Position numbers and translations under genes: made by a program | Part shown: positions 1-10,449 of the stretch, one piece after another | Layout: each line of letters opens with the position of its first letter | How positions within the stretch are numbered: position 1 is the stretch's first letter | The notes under the pieces: generated by a model | The model's input: the letters and a program-made list of their open reading frames with translations, nothing else | Told to the model about the DNA's origin: nothing | Databases searched by the model: none | Origin: Neocallimastix lanati (nom. inval.) | Lineage: Eukaryota > Neocallimastigomycota > Neocallimastigomycetes > Neocallimastigales > Neocallimastigaceae | Length of the DNA: 36,000 nucleotides | Assembly: GCA_016946835.1 (NCBI GenBank) | Contig: JACVTC010000134.1 | Span: 17,501-53,500, forward strand | Direction: 5' to 3'

Positions 1-99
1 CAGTAAATAAATCAATTTATATATACATATAAATAGTTTTGATAGTATCTATAAGAAAATGGAAAATTTATAATTAAATAGAGGTTTATAGGATTCTTG

Positions 100-969
100 G
101 GTACTCAAAAAATCTGTTATTTAAGCCCCCAAATGACAAGACATGAATCTAACATCATCAAAACTTGTAGTGGCGGTTTCAAATGTGTTAGGTGAGACTT
201 GAAGTTCTTGAAAAAAAGTGAGAAGGATTATTATTTGATTGAAAAGTTAACGACAGTAAAAAAAAAAATAAAACTATTTGAATTAATGAAATGAGTGAAA
301 AAAAAAGTTTATTAGTAGAAAAAAAACTCATGAATTCTTTTTTTTTTTTTTTTTTTTTTGTATCTGTTGGTAATAGTACACCTAATGAATTTTTTTTTAA
401 GCAATGTAAAATAACCAAACAAACAGATAACAAAAAAAAAAAAAGAAAAAAAAAATCAAGGATTTACTACTCTTACTCTTATTATCAGAGAAACAAAATC
501 TTACGGTTAAGAGGAGTCATTGAAGCAGAAAAGGCCGATGCTGATATTATTGCTACAACTGGTTGTGATGAAGGTGATTGGTTGTAGGTCAATTAATTGC
601 TACAGGTACTTTTACTACCGTAATTACAGTATTAAATTTTTGATGCTGTAAAAATTCCAGTACTTGTAGCTGGTGAGTATTATTAATTAAAAAAAAAAAA
701 AAATTTTTTTTTTTTTGCCAAAGCTTGCTACAATTCTTAGAGCAGAAGGTGTTTTTTTTTTTTTTGCTGGTACATAGTTTATTTTTTCTAAAGAAAATCT
801 AGCTGCTGTTGCTGTTAATATGAAACATGATATTGTTAAACATTCATTCCGATGGATTTTTCCTTGCTTATTGACTATACCAAATAGATCAGCTAGAGGG
901 AATACTACACCACCATATATATTGCCAATGAAAGAGCAAAAGGATTCATTTTTTAAAACATTTTATTAA
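100..969 (+). pseudogene. Decayed nitronate monooxygenase (2-nitropropane dioxygenase family)
   Basis: Nitronate monooxygenases are FMN-dependent TIM-barrel enzymes that oxidise nitronates. Pieces of that fold lie in the right order in several + frames. MNLTSSKLVVAVSNVLG (about 139-192) resembles the family's start of type APM..LVAAVSNAGGLG. STPNEFFFKQCKI follows near 373. Then EAEKADADIIATTGCDEGD (about 523-580), VVGQLIATGTFTTVITVL (one frame over), FDAVKIPVLVAG (about 645-674, another frame), AEGVFFFFAGT (about 740-773), and a tail ending in a stop at 967-969. The family order is GADII.A.G.DEGG, GTF..VP..VDAV.IPVLAAGGI, GA.GVF.GT. At least four frame changes, in-frame stops and inserted poly(T)/poly(A) blocks (about 339-359, 689-716, 751-765) show it is dead. 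The AAGGI glycine motif is cut off by poly(A). Homology is my reading of motifs, not a search; the family call is fairly firm, the exact ends are not. Confidence 0.72.
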
Positions 970-1243
970 TATATATTACATATCATATATATATATATTT
1001 TTTTTTTAATAAATCAATGAATATTTATTTATTTATTTAATTATTTATTGTATTATTAAATAAAATATTAACAATTGAAATAAAATAGTTTTTTTTAAAA
1101 AAAACTTTGAAATTTTATATTATTTTTATTTTTATCAATCAAAAAAATAAAAATCATTAAACTTTTTTTTTTTTATTTTTTTAATAAAAAAAAAAAAATT
1201 TTATATATATATGAATTTAATTTTATAATTATAATTATAATTT

Positions 1244-1274
<31 letters not shown>

Positions 1275-1360
1275 GTTATTCACTCTTACTATTATTATTT
1301 TAGTGATGGTGTCAAAATTAAGTTCATATTTATATGCATATATATATTTTTAATATGTAT
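970..1360. other. A/T-rich spacer with ATTT tetranucleotide runs
   Basis: Almost pure A/T with poly(A), poly(T) and an ATTT run near 1245-1275. Around 1301-1320 a single short stretch reads SDGVKIK in the + strand, echoing residues 7-12 of the hydrolase that begins at 2234. It is too short to call a duplicate gene. Nothing else is seen. Confidence 0.6.
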
Positions 1361-1369
1361 AATTAGAAA

Positions 1370-1930
1370 CGTATGCGGAGGCGGAGACGCTTTCCGATTT
1401 GAACTGCCGCAATTAAAGTTATAAATAAATAAATGTTACATGCTAAGCCCCATTGAGAAATGCAACAAAGTTTATGAGTGTGCTTAACATGATTAAAAAT
1501 ATAAAAGTATCCGATTTTAACTTTGCAAAAATAATAATAATAATAATAATAAAAAAATATAAATTATCTAAACCCGCATTCATATTAGTATCAAGATTTT
1601 TTTTTTTTTTATTTACAGTATGCACCTCCCTTGATTACTGCCTCCCTTTTCCTTCTCTTAGGAGCAGTGGGAATATTAAGATAGTTATAATACTTCTATA
1701 GAGGTTGATAGTGTCTCTGATGGACGGCTTTACTAAGTGATTTCAGCATTGATGCTCTGACATGCATATTAGTATATTGTTGAGATTTTTTTTTTATAGG
1801 TACGCTTTTTCTTGATGTGTTTCTCCAGTGCCTAATTTCCCTTTGAAAGTAAGATCAATATATTCTAACCCATGACGATACTTGCTCGTTCTTTTGGCTA
1901 ATGTATAAACGTCGGAAAGATTGTAAATTT
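1370..1930 (-). pseudogene. Unrecognised protein-coding fossil, possibly from a mobile element
   Basis: This 560-bp block has clearly higher GC and balanced codons compared with its surroundings. On the minus strand three protein-like runs follow one another. The first (about 1925-1799) contains NLSDVYTLAKRTSKYRHGLE, then EYIDLTFKGKLGTGETHQEK, before a stop. The second (about 1778-1613) contains TNMHVRASMLKSLSKAVHQR, one stop, then KYYNYLNIPTAPKRRKREAV. The third (about 1530-1440) contains FNHVKHTHKLCCISQWGLA. They are separated by a poly(A) block and an AAT run. The basic, Tyr/His-rich composition would suit a transposase, integrase or reverse-transcriptase tail, but I recognise no family signature. 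The + strand open frame over 1453-1701 is an A/T shadow. It could also be one exon of a dead host gene. Confidence 0.4.
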
Positions 1931-1984
1931 AATAGAATATATATCTACATGGTACACATGGTACATTAACAAAAAAAAAAAAAG

Positions 1985-2016
<32 letters not shown>

Positions 2017-2233
2017 AAAAATAAAAATAAAAATAAAAATAGGTTTAACTTTATTTTATATTAACATAATAGAACAATACCAGTTTTATTGGATAACCAA
2101 TAAATATTATATATTTATATAGAAAAATAACCAAAAAAAAAATAATAATAAATAAATAAATAAATAAATAAAAGAAAAACAAAAGGTAAATAAAAATATA
2201 ATTCAAACTTTTTTTTAAAAAAAAAAAAAAAAA

Positions 2234-2665
2234 ATGGCTTTCTTAACTATGAGTGATGGGGTTAAAATCTATTATGAAGATAATAAGAAAGATGGACAAA
2301 CCCTTTTATTTTGTCATGGACTAAATTCTTCTCATACCTTAATAAAAAATTTTATTGATGAATTTCGTGGAAACTATCATGTAGTTTGTTATGATCAAAG
2401 AGGTCATGAAAATTCCGATCGCCCCAAAATAAATATGAATGTTAATCGACTTGGAAAAGATTTAAATGAAATCATTGAACAACTAAAATTGAACGACATT
2501 ATTTTAATTGGTCATTCTATGGGAGCTGCTACTATATTTAATTACGTTAATTACCATGGTTGTGATCGAATTAAAAAAATTGTTGCTGTTGATATGAGTC
2601 CTTACATGAGAAATACCGTTTGGGAAGGGGGTATAGGATTGGGAAAATGGACAGATAATCAATAA
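2234..2665 (+). CDS. Alpha/beta hydrolase fold protein, C-terminally truncated
   Basis: The 143-residue frame opens MAFLTMSDGVKIYYEDN, the usual first strands of an alpha/beta hydrolase. It continues with the oxyanion-type HG (residues 28-29), a CYDQRGHENSDRP loop (52-64, DQRGHG.S in most relatives) and the nucleophile elbow GHSMG (93-97, Ser95 as nucleophile). Next comes the strand KIVAVDMSP (115-123). The family normally runs about 250-290 residues and supplies a catalytic Asp and His in the second half. Here the frame ends at TAA followed directly by TGA, just after GLGKWTDNQ, and the downstream 500 bp is A/T spacer with no coding character. The lid, the acid and the His are therefore missing. 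The start follows a 16-A run, as is common for genes here. It is probably a truncated gene or a recent pseudogene; a short expressed protein cannot be excluded, but it should not be catalytically competent by the usual mechanism. Confidence 0.75.
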   Translation: MAFLTMSDGVKIYYEDNKKDGQTLLFCHGLNSSHTLIKNFIDEFRGNYHVVCYDQRGHENSDRPKINMNVNRLGKDLNEIIEQLKLNDIILIGHSMGAATIFNYVNYHGCDRIKKIVAVDMSPYMRNTVWEGGIGLGKWTDNQ

Positions 2666-3235
2666 TGAATACTAAAATTTAATGAATAATTACTTATTTA
2701 TTATTCTTAATTTGTTACAATAAAAATTTACTAAAATTTATCAAGAATTTATTAATTATACTTTTTTTTAAAAAAAAAAGAAAAATATATATACATATAT
2801 ATATACAATATAATATAAATAATGTATATATTAAGTAAAACTAAGAAAATTCATATTATAAAAAAAAAAAAAAAGAAATTAAATCTAAAATAATTTAATA
2901 TTTTTTATTCTTTTAATATTATATATTTATTAAAATTTTTTAATTTTTTTAATAATATCAATTATAATATTATAATATTAAAAATAATTTTTTTTAATAA
3001 TGTTAATTATTATATTAATAAATAAGTTTTTTTACTTAATAATTTATATCAATTAATTAATTTTTCTATATTATTTTAAATTTTATTAAATATAAAATTT
3101 TAAATTTTACATAATTAATAAAATATTAATAGTTATTAATAGTAATACAAATTGTTCCTGACTCAAAACACAAATTATGAACATAAAATAATATAATAAA
3201 TTGAAACAAATATTCATATGGCATGTATATATATT
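2666..3235. other. A/T-rich spacer
   Basis: Near-pure A/T with short poly(A)/poly(T) tracts and no open frame of protein-like composition. No remnant of the missing hydrolase C-terminus was found. Confidence 0.6.
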
Positions 3236-3460
3236 ATAATTTATATCTATAATCTCTAATTTATTTTATAATTTTTATCTATAATCTCTAATTTATTTTA
3301 TAATTTATATCTATAATCTCTAATTTATTTTATAATTTATATCTATAATCTCTAATTTATTTTATAATTTATATCTATAATCTTTAATTTATTTTATAAT
3401 TTATATCTATAATCTCTAATAATTTATTTTATAATTTATATCTATATCTATAATTTAAAA
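3236..3460. repeat. 32-bp tandem repeat (minisatellite), about six copies
   Basis: The unit starts ATAATTTATATCTATAATCT and continues CTAATTTATTTT (32 bp). Copies begin at 3236, 3268, 3300, 3332, 3364 and 3396. They are nearly identical: copy 2 has one T for A, copy 5 has CTTTAATTT, and copy 6 has a 3-bp insertion and is followed by a degenerate partial copy. The high identity suggests recent expansion. Confidence 0.9.
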
Positions 3461-4037
3461 ATTATTTTATAATTTGAATTAATTTAATTTAAATTATTAT
3501 TATTATTAATTATTTTTCTTAATATTATTATTAATTATTTTTTTTTTAATAATAATATTTTTTATTATTATTATTATTATTTTTTATTTTTAATAATTAA
3601 TATAAACCTCTATTTTAAAAAATATAGAAAACCGTAATATACTAATTTTTTTTTTAAAAAAAAAACAACCCTTTTTAATAAGAACTAATAGAATTAATAA
3701 ATCTACTAATAATAGTTAATAAATTATTAATAATAATTAATGAATTTATCATTAATAATTGAATAAATACATCATTTATAAATAAAACTATTATTAATAG
3801 TTTATAAATATGTTTATAAATAAACAATTTTTTATTAAATAAACAATTTTCTGTTATATCTATAAAAATATTAATAAATAAACAATCTTCTATTATGTCT
3901 ATAAAATATTTATTTGGTTTTTATCATTTTCTATCTTTAATAAAATGCGTTATTCAAAATAATAAAGTAAAAAACAAGGTATAATGTATATTTTGGGATA
4001 TATTCAATAAATCAATCGTATCTAAATTAATAAAAAC
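3461..4037. other. A/T-rich spacer
   Basis: ATT microsatellite blocks (about 3495-3605) and A/T spacer with short related runs such as AATAAACAATTTTTTATTA near 3821-3850. It also holds the 3' flank of the gene ending at 4038. I see no gene here. Confidence 0.55.
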
Positions 4038-5569
4038 TTAATAATAATATATGATCTGGTGTGGTTGTTGCTGATAATTTGAATATATTTTGGTATATTG
4101 AGTATTGCTAATTTGTTGTGATGAAAGAGTTGATGGAATTTGAGATGAAATTTGAGAAGGAAGAGTTGATGGAATATGAGATGAAATTTGAGAAGGAAGG
4201 GTTGATGGAAGAGTTGATGGAAGAGTTGATGAAATTTGCGATGGAAGTGTAGTTGGAACTTGAACTTCATAGACAGGACATTCAATAACATTTATGGTTG
4301 GAAGAGAAACAGCATTCATATTAAATTGTTCAACATTTCCACTATTAATTATAGTGGGACTAGAAATAATTGAAGGGGATGAAAAAGTATTTGGAATATC
4401 TTTATTTAATTGAACAAAAGTATCAGTTTGGATTGGTGATGGATAAACCGTTTGTTGTGGATTAGTATTAGTATTTACAGAGAGGGTTGGATATTCAACT
4501 TCAGAATATAGGGTATTACAGTAGTTTTTCATTTTATTAGAAATGTCAATATTATTATTAGAAGGGATAACTGGAACATTTAATGTTGGGGAAAGATAAT
4601 ATTGAGATGGGGTATTATTATTAGTATTATCATTATTATTATCATCATCATCAATATTTTTAGTATTATTTTGTTTAGTCTTTAAATCCTTATTCGAAGA
4701 TTTTCCAATTTTATTAATAATCTCATCTTCATAATGACAAATATTATTGTAGGTCTTATCATCACATAATTTTTTCCACATTTTCTTAACATGAGAACTA
4801 TTAATAATATCTGGTCTATTTCCAGCAGTTTTAAGAATAGAACCCCATAAAAGTTTCATTTGTTTTGGGGTTTTAGCACAATTATATAAAGATCTGCAAA
4901 TACGTTCATAACATGGTTGAATATAAAATTCTTCAAGTTGATCAATAACTTTAGCAGAAATTAAATAACGATATGCCTCTATAATAATTAGTTTTAAATA
5001 AAATTTTTTTTTTTTTTTAAAAATAAATATTAATATCTATAATAAAAGTATCTAAAGATATGTTTTTTATATGTAATTATATAATAAAACTTACGAGCTC
5101 TATAAAATAATAATATGAATATGTAGTTTTTTTTTTTTTTAAATATATGAATAAATAAATTTCAAAAATTAATAATTATTAATATTTTATTTTAATTTTA
5201 TTTTAAGAATATGAATATAAATACATATTATTTATTTTAAGAATATGAATAATAGATACATATTATTAATATTAATAATATTATAATAATTACTTTGATA
5301 TGTTCCATTTCATTTTAATATATTCTTCAAAAGAATAATTTGTTTGTTTGTACTTTTTTCCTTGTAAAGATATTTGAACATTTTTAACTAATTCTTTAAA
5401 GCATCTTTGCTTTTCTAAATATGCCTTAAGAGAACTATTAAGTTTAATTTAAGAAAGGAAAAAAAAAATTAATATATTATTATATATTTTTTAGATACTA
5501 TTGATTATTCATAATTATTATTTTTATTATTTATATATATTACTTTTCAAGAATAATATTTGATAACAT
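4038..5569 (-). CDS. Helix-turn-helix-like protein with low-complexity tail, four exons
   Basis: My model on the minus strand is exons 5544-5569, 5294-5434, 5095-5099 and 4038-4978, with donors GTAATA, GTAATT and GTAAGT and acceptors AATAG, TATAG and TATAG. The total is 1113 nt (370 residues) and stays in frame throughout. The N-terminus reads MLSNIILENSLKAYLEK. Around residues 42-72 comes SFEEYIKMKWNISKAQAYRY, then LISAKVIDQL. This resembles the W.ISR..AYRLI.AA.V segment of bacterial and phage-type helix-turn-helix proteins. A Cys/Arg-rich part (PCYERICRSL) and a Trp-rich segment (MKLLWGSILKTAGNRPDIIN) follow. From about residue 150 the protein is Asn/Ser/Thr/Pro/Gln-rich, with tandem PSTLPSQISS units near the C-terminus. 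A DNA-binding or regulatory role is inference; I cannot name the family. The 3' exon is certain, the three short 5' exons less so. Confidence 0.7.
4120..4246 (-). repeat. In-frame tandem repeat encoding PSTLPSQISS units
   Basis: Imperfect copies of a roughly 30-45 bp unit built from GAGTTGATGGAA and ATTTGAGATGAAATTTGAG (plus strand) encode repeated PSTLPSQISS/H peptides near the C-terminus of the HTH-like protein. Indels are multiples of three, so the frame is kept, as expected for a coding repeat. Confidence 0.8.
5095..5099 (-). other. Candidate 5-nt micro-exon (AGCTC)
   Basis: On the minus strand an acceptor TATAG ends at 5100 and a perfect donor GTAAGT begins at 5094, leaving AGCTC between them. 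Joining exon 2 (ending TCA AA at 5294) directly to exon 4 (starting AG GCA TAT at 4978) breaks the frame. Adding AGCTC restores it and gives ISKAQAYRYL, which matches the continuous HTH-like motif. Confidence 0.6.
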
Positions 5570-6309
5570 TTTTATATATATTAGATAAACCAAAAATAAG
5601 AAAGTAATTATTTAATATATTTTAAACTTTATAATTTTTAAAAAAGTTATTAAAATATAAAATTATATAAATTATTATTTTAATTATTTTATTTTTATTC
5701 TTTATAAATTAAGTTTTTTTATTTATTTTTTTTTTTTGTATGCTTTTATTTAAGTACAAAAAAAAAAAAAAATAAGGAAAATTTTTTGTATTTATATCTT
5801 TTAATTATAATATATAAATTTAATCATTAATTTTTAATATATGCCATAATATATAAAAATCAATAATTATTTAAATTATTTAATTAAATTTTTAATCTAT
5901 TCCTAAATAATTTTAATATATATTAAAAAAAAAAAAAAAAAATTAGTAAATTTATACACTTATTCATAATACTTTTTTTTTTTTTATGGTTAAAATATTA
6001 TATAATTTTATATTATTGATTATTTAATAATATTATAATATATCTTTTAATATTTATTAATTATATATAATATTAAATTTTAATAAATAAATAAAAAAAA
6101 ATGTTTCAAAAACAAAGATAGTATATTCTTAAAAATTAATAAAATAAATAAACTTTTAATTTTTATGGATAAAAGTATTTTTTCTGGTATGCAATTTTAT
6201 TCGCTGAAATAATTATATAATATTAATATAATTTAAGTTATTTTTTATATTCTTTATACATACTTTTCTTTATATACTATTACTTCATTTCTTCATTTCT
6301 TTATTTCTT

Positions 6310-6347
<38 letters not shown>

Positions 6348-7370
6348 TATGTTGATTTTTATTTTTATCTTTATCTTTTGTTTTTTTTTCCATTTATTTC
6401 CATTATTACAAATTAGATTTTTATTTCGGAGATTTTCTAATTTTTTTATTATAAAATTTTATTACTATTATAAATATAGATATGAAAAAAATAATTTTAA
6501 AATCATTAATTGTATTTTAAAGTATTAATTAACCATAAAAATTTTGAAAAAAAAAAAAAGAATTCTAATAGAAATTATTTAATTTTATTTTATTTTATTA
6601 TTATTATTATTATTTTTTTTTTTACAAAACTTGTTTTATTCTTATATTTATAAATAAGGATATTAAGATTTATGACTAGTATGGCTGTGAATAAAATTGA
6701 ATAATTACATTTAAAATATATATATATACTTGAAATGAAAGTTGAACTAAAATTTAAAATACAAGAACTTTTAGAATTTTAATGAATATTTTTTTTAAAA
6801 TCTTTAAAATACATATTACAATAAATATATTAGCAAATAGAAAAATTATAACTAATATTCTTAATTCCTTTTACAATAATTACATAAAAATTACACAAAA
6901 CTTACACAATTTATATATATTAATGGAACAAACGTAATATATAATACTAAATATTATTCATGTAGATAATATTTTAATAAAAGTGTAATTAAAAAAAATT
7001 ACCATTTTTAGGATTTAGTGAGTATTGTTAAATTCATTAAAATATAAATATATATTTATGAAATATTAATGTTTAATTATAATAATTATTTATAAATAAA
7101 GACATTTTAAAAGTAATAAATAAAAAAATATTATTATTAATTTCATAATTTTTGTATATTATAATAAAAACTAAATTTTTTTAATTATGAATTAAAGTTT
7201 GTATGGATTGTCAGAATTTGTTATTTTTAATTTATTAATTATATTATTTTAATATTAATATGTAAACAAAAAAATATTAATAAAAAAAAATAACAGTATA
7301 AAAAAAGTATTTATTTACATAGAGAAAAAACTTAATATTAAAAATAATAACAGTAGTATAAAAAATATCA
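5570..7370. other. A/T-rich spacer with poly(T) tract
   Basis: About 1.8 kb of A/T spacer, including a 35-T run at 6312-6346 and many shorter ones. There is no protein-like frame and no tRNA-like segment. The promoter of the gene starting at 5569 must lie at its left end, but TATA-like strings are everywhere and none can be singled out. Confidence 0.55.
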
Positions 7371-7385
7371 GTCAACAAAAAAAAT

Positions 7386-7662
7386 TACATAATAGTATTA
7401 ATAATAATATTAATACTAATACTAATATTAATACTAATACTAATACTAATACTAATACTAATACTAATACTAATACTAATACTAATACTAATACTAATAC
7501 TAATACTAATAATAATAATACTAATAATAATACTAATAGTAATACTAATAATAATACTAATAATACTAATACTAATAATAATAATACTAATAATAATACT
7601 AATAGTAATACTAATAATAATACTAATAATAATACTAATATCAATACCAATACTAATACATA
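7386..7662. repeat. TAATAC/AATAAT hexanucleotide-trinucleotide satellite
   Basis: Array of ACTAAT hexamers (perfect from about 7425 to 7510). It continues as alternating ACTAAT and AATAAT blocks with a higher-order duplication, seen by comparing 7510-7560 with 7573-7625. The Leu/Val-only frame on the minus strand is an artefact of the repeat. Confidence 0.9.
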
Positions 7663-7800
7663 ATAATAATAAAAATAATAATAATAAAAATAATAATAAT
7701 AAAAATAATAATAATAATAAAAATAATAATAATAAAAATAATAATAATAATAAAAATAATAATAATAAAAATAATAATAATAATAATAAAAATAATAAAT
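7663..7800. repeat. AATAATAATAAA compound microsatellite
   Basis: Directly follows the TAATAC array: AAT triplets interrupted by an extra AAA at intervals of 9-15 bp. It looks like expansion of a degenerated AAT repeat. Confidence 0.85.
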
Positions 7801-8756
7801 ATATTAATAATTATATTAATAATAATAAATAATTATATTAATAATAATGATACCAAAATAATAGTAATAATATTATCAACATAATAACAATAATTATAAA
7901 ATAACATATAATTATTTATAATATTTATAATATTTATTTATATGATGAAGTAGATTTTTACTAATTTTAGGAAGATTTGATAATAAAAAGAATTATAAAA
8001 TCAAATACTACAAAAATATGGCATATATATTTATGATGGCGTAATTTTAATTTAATACTTTTATATCCCCAAAAAATATATATATAAATAAAGATATAAA
8101 ATTTTTATTTGAAATATTTTATGAATTGATCATTTCACATTAGTTATTATAAATAATAAAATATAATTAATATAAATTTTAATAAATTTAAATATAGTGT
8201 TTTTTATCTATCTATATCTATCTATATACTTATGTGATCATATGTAACTTTTTTTATATTAGTAATTTAAAAAATAAAATAATATAAAAAAATTATTAAT
8301 ATATATATTTTATAATAATATTAAAAGTTAGCAGTGATTTCGGTAGATGAGGAGATAAAAAAAAAAGAAAAAAAAAATCAAAATTATGCAAAATTTAATA
8401 TATATCCATTTAACGAATAAATCTTCATATCATAAAATTTTATATACTTTTTAGGAAAATTATTAATTTTTTTTTTTTTTTTTTTTTAAAAAAATAAAGT
8501 TTATATGAAATGAAATTATGTAAATATTATAGATGGTAGTTTAAATATTAAAGAAAGATCTTTCATTTAATAATTACTTAAATTATTATGAAAAATTTAA
8601 TATAATATAAAAGTCTAAAACAAAAGTATCAACTTTATATTAAAATATAAATATAAAACATACAAATAAAAATATAATTTTTAATATAAAAGTTTAAAAA
8701 AGGAGATACATAATATTATAATTACTTTAATAAAGATAAAAATAATTAAATATAAT

Positions 8757-8804
<48 letters not shown>

Positions 8805-8972
8805 TATAATTATTATTATATAATTATAATTATAGATTTATTTGATTAATTTAGAAATAAAGTATTACAAACTATTTTTTAATAAAATACTTACAATACT
8901 TATTTCTATTTTTTTGTGTAAAATTTAACTATTGTTTTTTAATTTATAATATCTGGCTAATATTAGTAATAT

Positions 8973-9010
<38 letters not shown>

Positions 9011-9168
9011 GTAAGAAATATAGTTGATTAATTAATGAATTATTGAATATGTATGAAGGAGATTAATTAACAATTTTTATACTTCATTAGTAAATATAAA
9101 TAAAACATTATCTTAAAAATATTTTGTAGTAAAGTTTTCAATTTTATATTAAAATTTTATGATAATAC

Positions 9169-9202
<34 letters not shown>

Positions 9203-10347
9203 AACAGTAAAATTTGAAATTCATATAAATTCATATATAAAATTTTAAATTTTTTTTTCATAATTTTAATATTTTGATTTTTTATATGGATTATCAATTT
9301 TTTATTAAATAACTAATAAAGACATTAATTATTATTATTGTTCTTAAATTAAAAAAAATAAAAAAATAAATAAAAAAATATTTAAATAAAATAATATTAT
9401 TATATATATATATTTTAAAATAGTAATAATTATTGTATCCACTAATCATTTAAACTATTTCAAATAGCAATAATATTATCATTTTTTAAATTATTTCAAA
9501 TAGTTTTGAATAGTTTTACTTTTTAAATTATTTCAAATAAATGTAATACTAACTTTTTTTTTAAGCTGCTTCAAATAATTATAATAAATTAGGAAATACG
9601 TTCAAACAATTTTCTTTCGTTTCTTTTTTTTTTTTTGAAATTTTTTTTTTTTTTTGAAATTTTTTTATTTTTTATTTTTTTATTTTTTATTTTTGAAATT
9701 GTAAGAATAGAATTAATTCATCTTCTTTAAATTAAAAATAAATATAATAAAAAGTTGTAAATATATTATTAAAAACTTAAATTAAACATAATATAAATTT
9801 ATTTATGATTTATTTATTTAATTACTAATTATTAAATATTAAATTTCAAAAAAATTTATTTGAAATGCATTTAATATTAAATAATATTATTAATAATAAA
9901 ATAATATTAATAATGTATAAATGATTTACTTATAAGAAAGTTATTATAAAGTTACAATTTACATTAAGTATTTAAATAAATATTTATAAGAATTTATTTT
10001 CAAATATATCTTCAAAATTTATCATTATATATATATATTTTTTATATGAATTAATTAAAATATATTTTTTTTCCTTATTTTAAATGATAAATCAATAAAA
10101 CATATAAATTTGAATCGTTGATTTAGAGCTAATTTATTATAGAAAAAAATCCTATTAAATCTAATGATATTTATGATAATTAAAAATAGTTTACTAATAC
10201 CATCCACTATTATAAATTAATTTAAAGTAATAGGTCATATTATGGTTAGAAATTAATTTAATAATTTATTCATAAAAATTAATAATAATAAAACATAATT
10301 TCGATAATTCTTTATTATTATTAATTTTTTCATATATAAATATATAA

Positions 10348-10396
<49 letters not shown>

Positions 10397-10445
10397 ATAT
10401 TTTAATTTATTATTAAATAAATATTAATAAAATATTAATATATTT
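7801..10445. other. A/T-rich spacer with very long poly(T)/poly(A) runs
   Basis: Contains T42 at 8758-8799, T34 at 8976-9009, a poly(A) run at about 9172-9200 and a poly(T) run at about 10358-10389. Between about 9450 and 9575 the string AAAYTATTTCAAATA occurs three times, plus a degenerate fourth copy (CTGCTTCAAATAATTA). No frame with protein-like composition was found. Confidence 0.55.
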
Positions 10446-10449
10446 TTTA

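Noticed and set aside
291-587. Open frame of 98 codons
   Set aside because: It strings together poly(A)/poly(T) codons with pieces of the decayed monooxygenase; it is not an independent gene.
7372-7650. Minus-strand frame of Leu/Val repeats
   Set aside because: Pure product of the ACTAAT/AATAAT array with no start context or non-repeat sequence.
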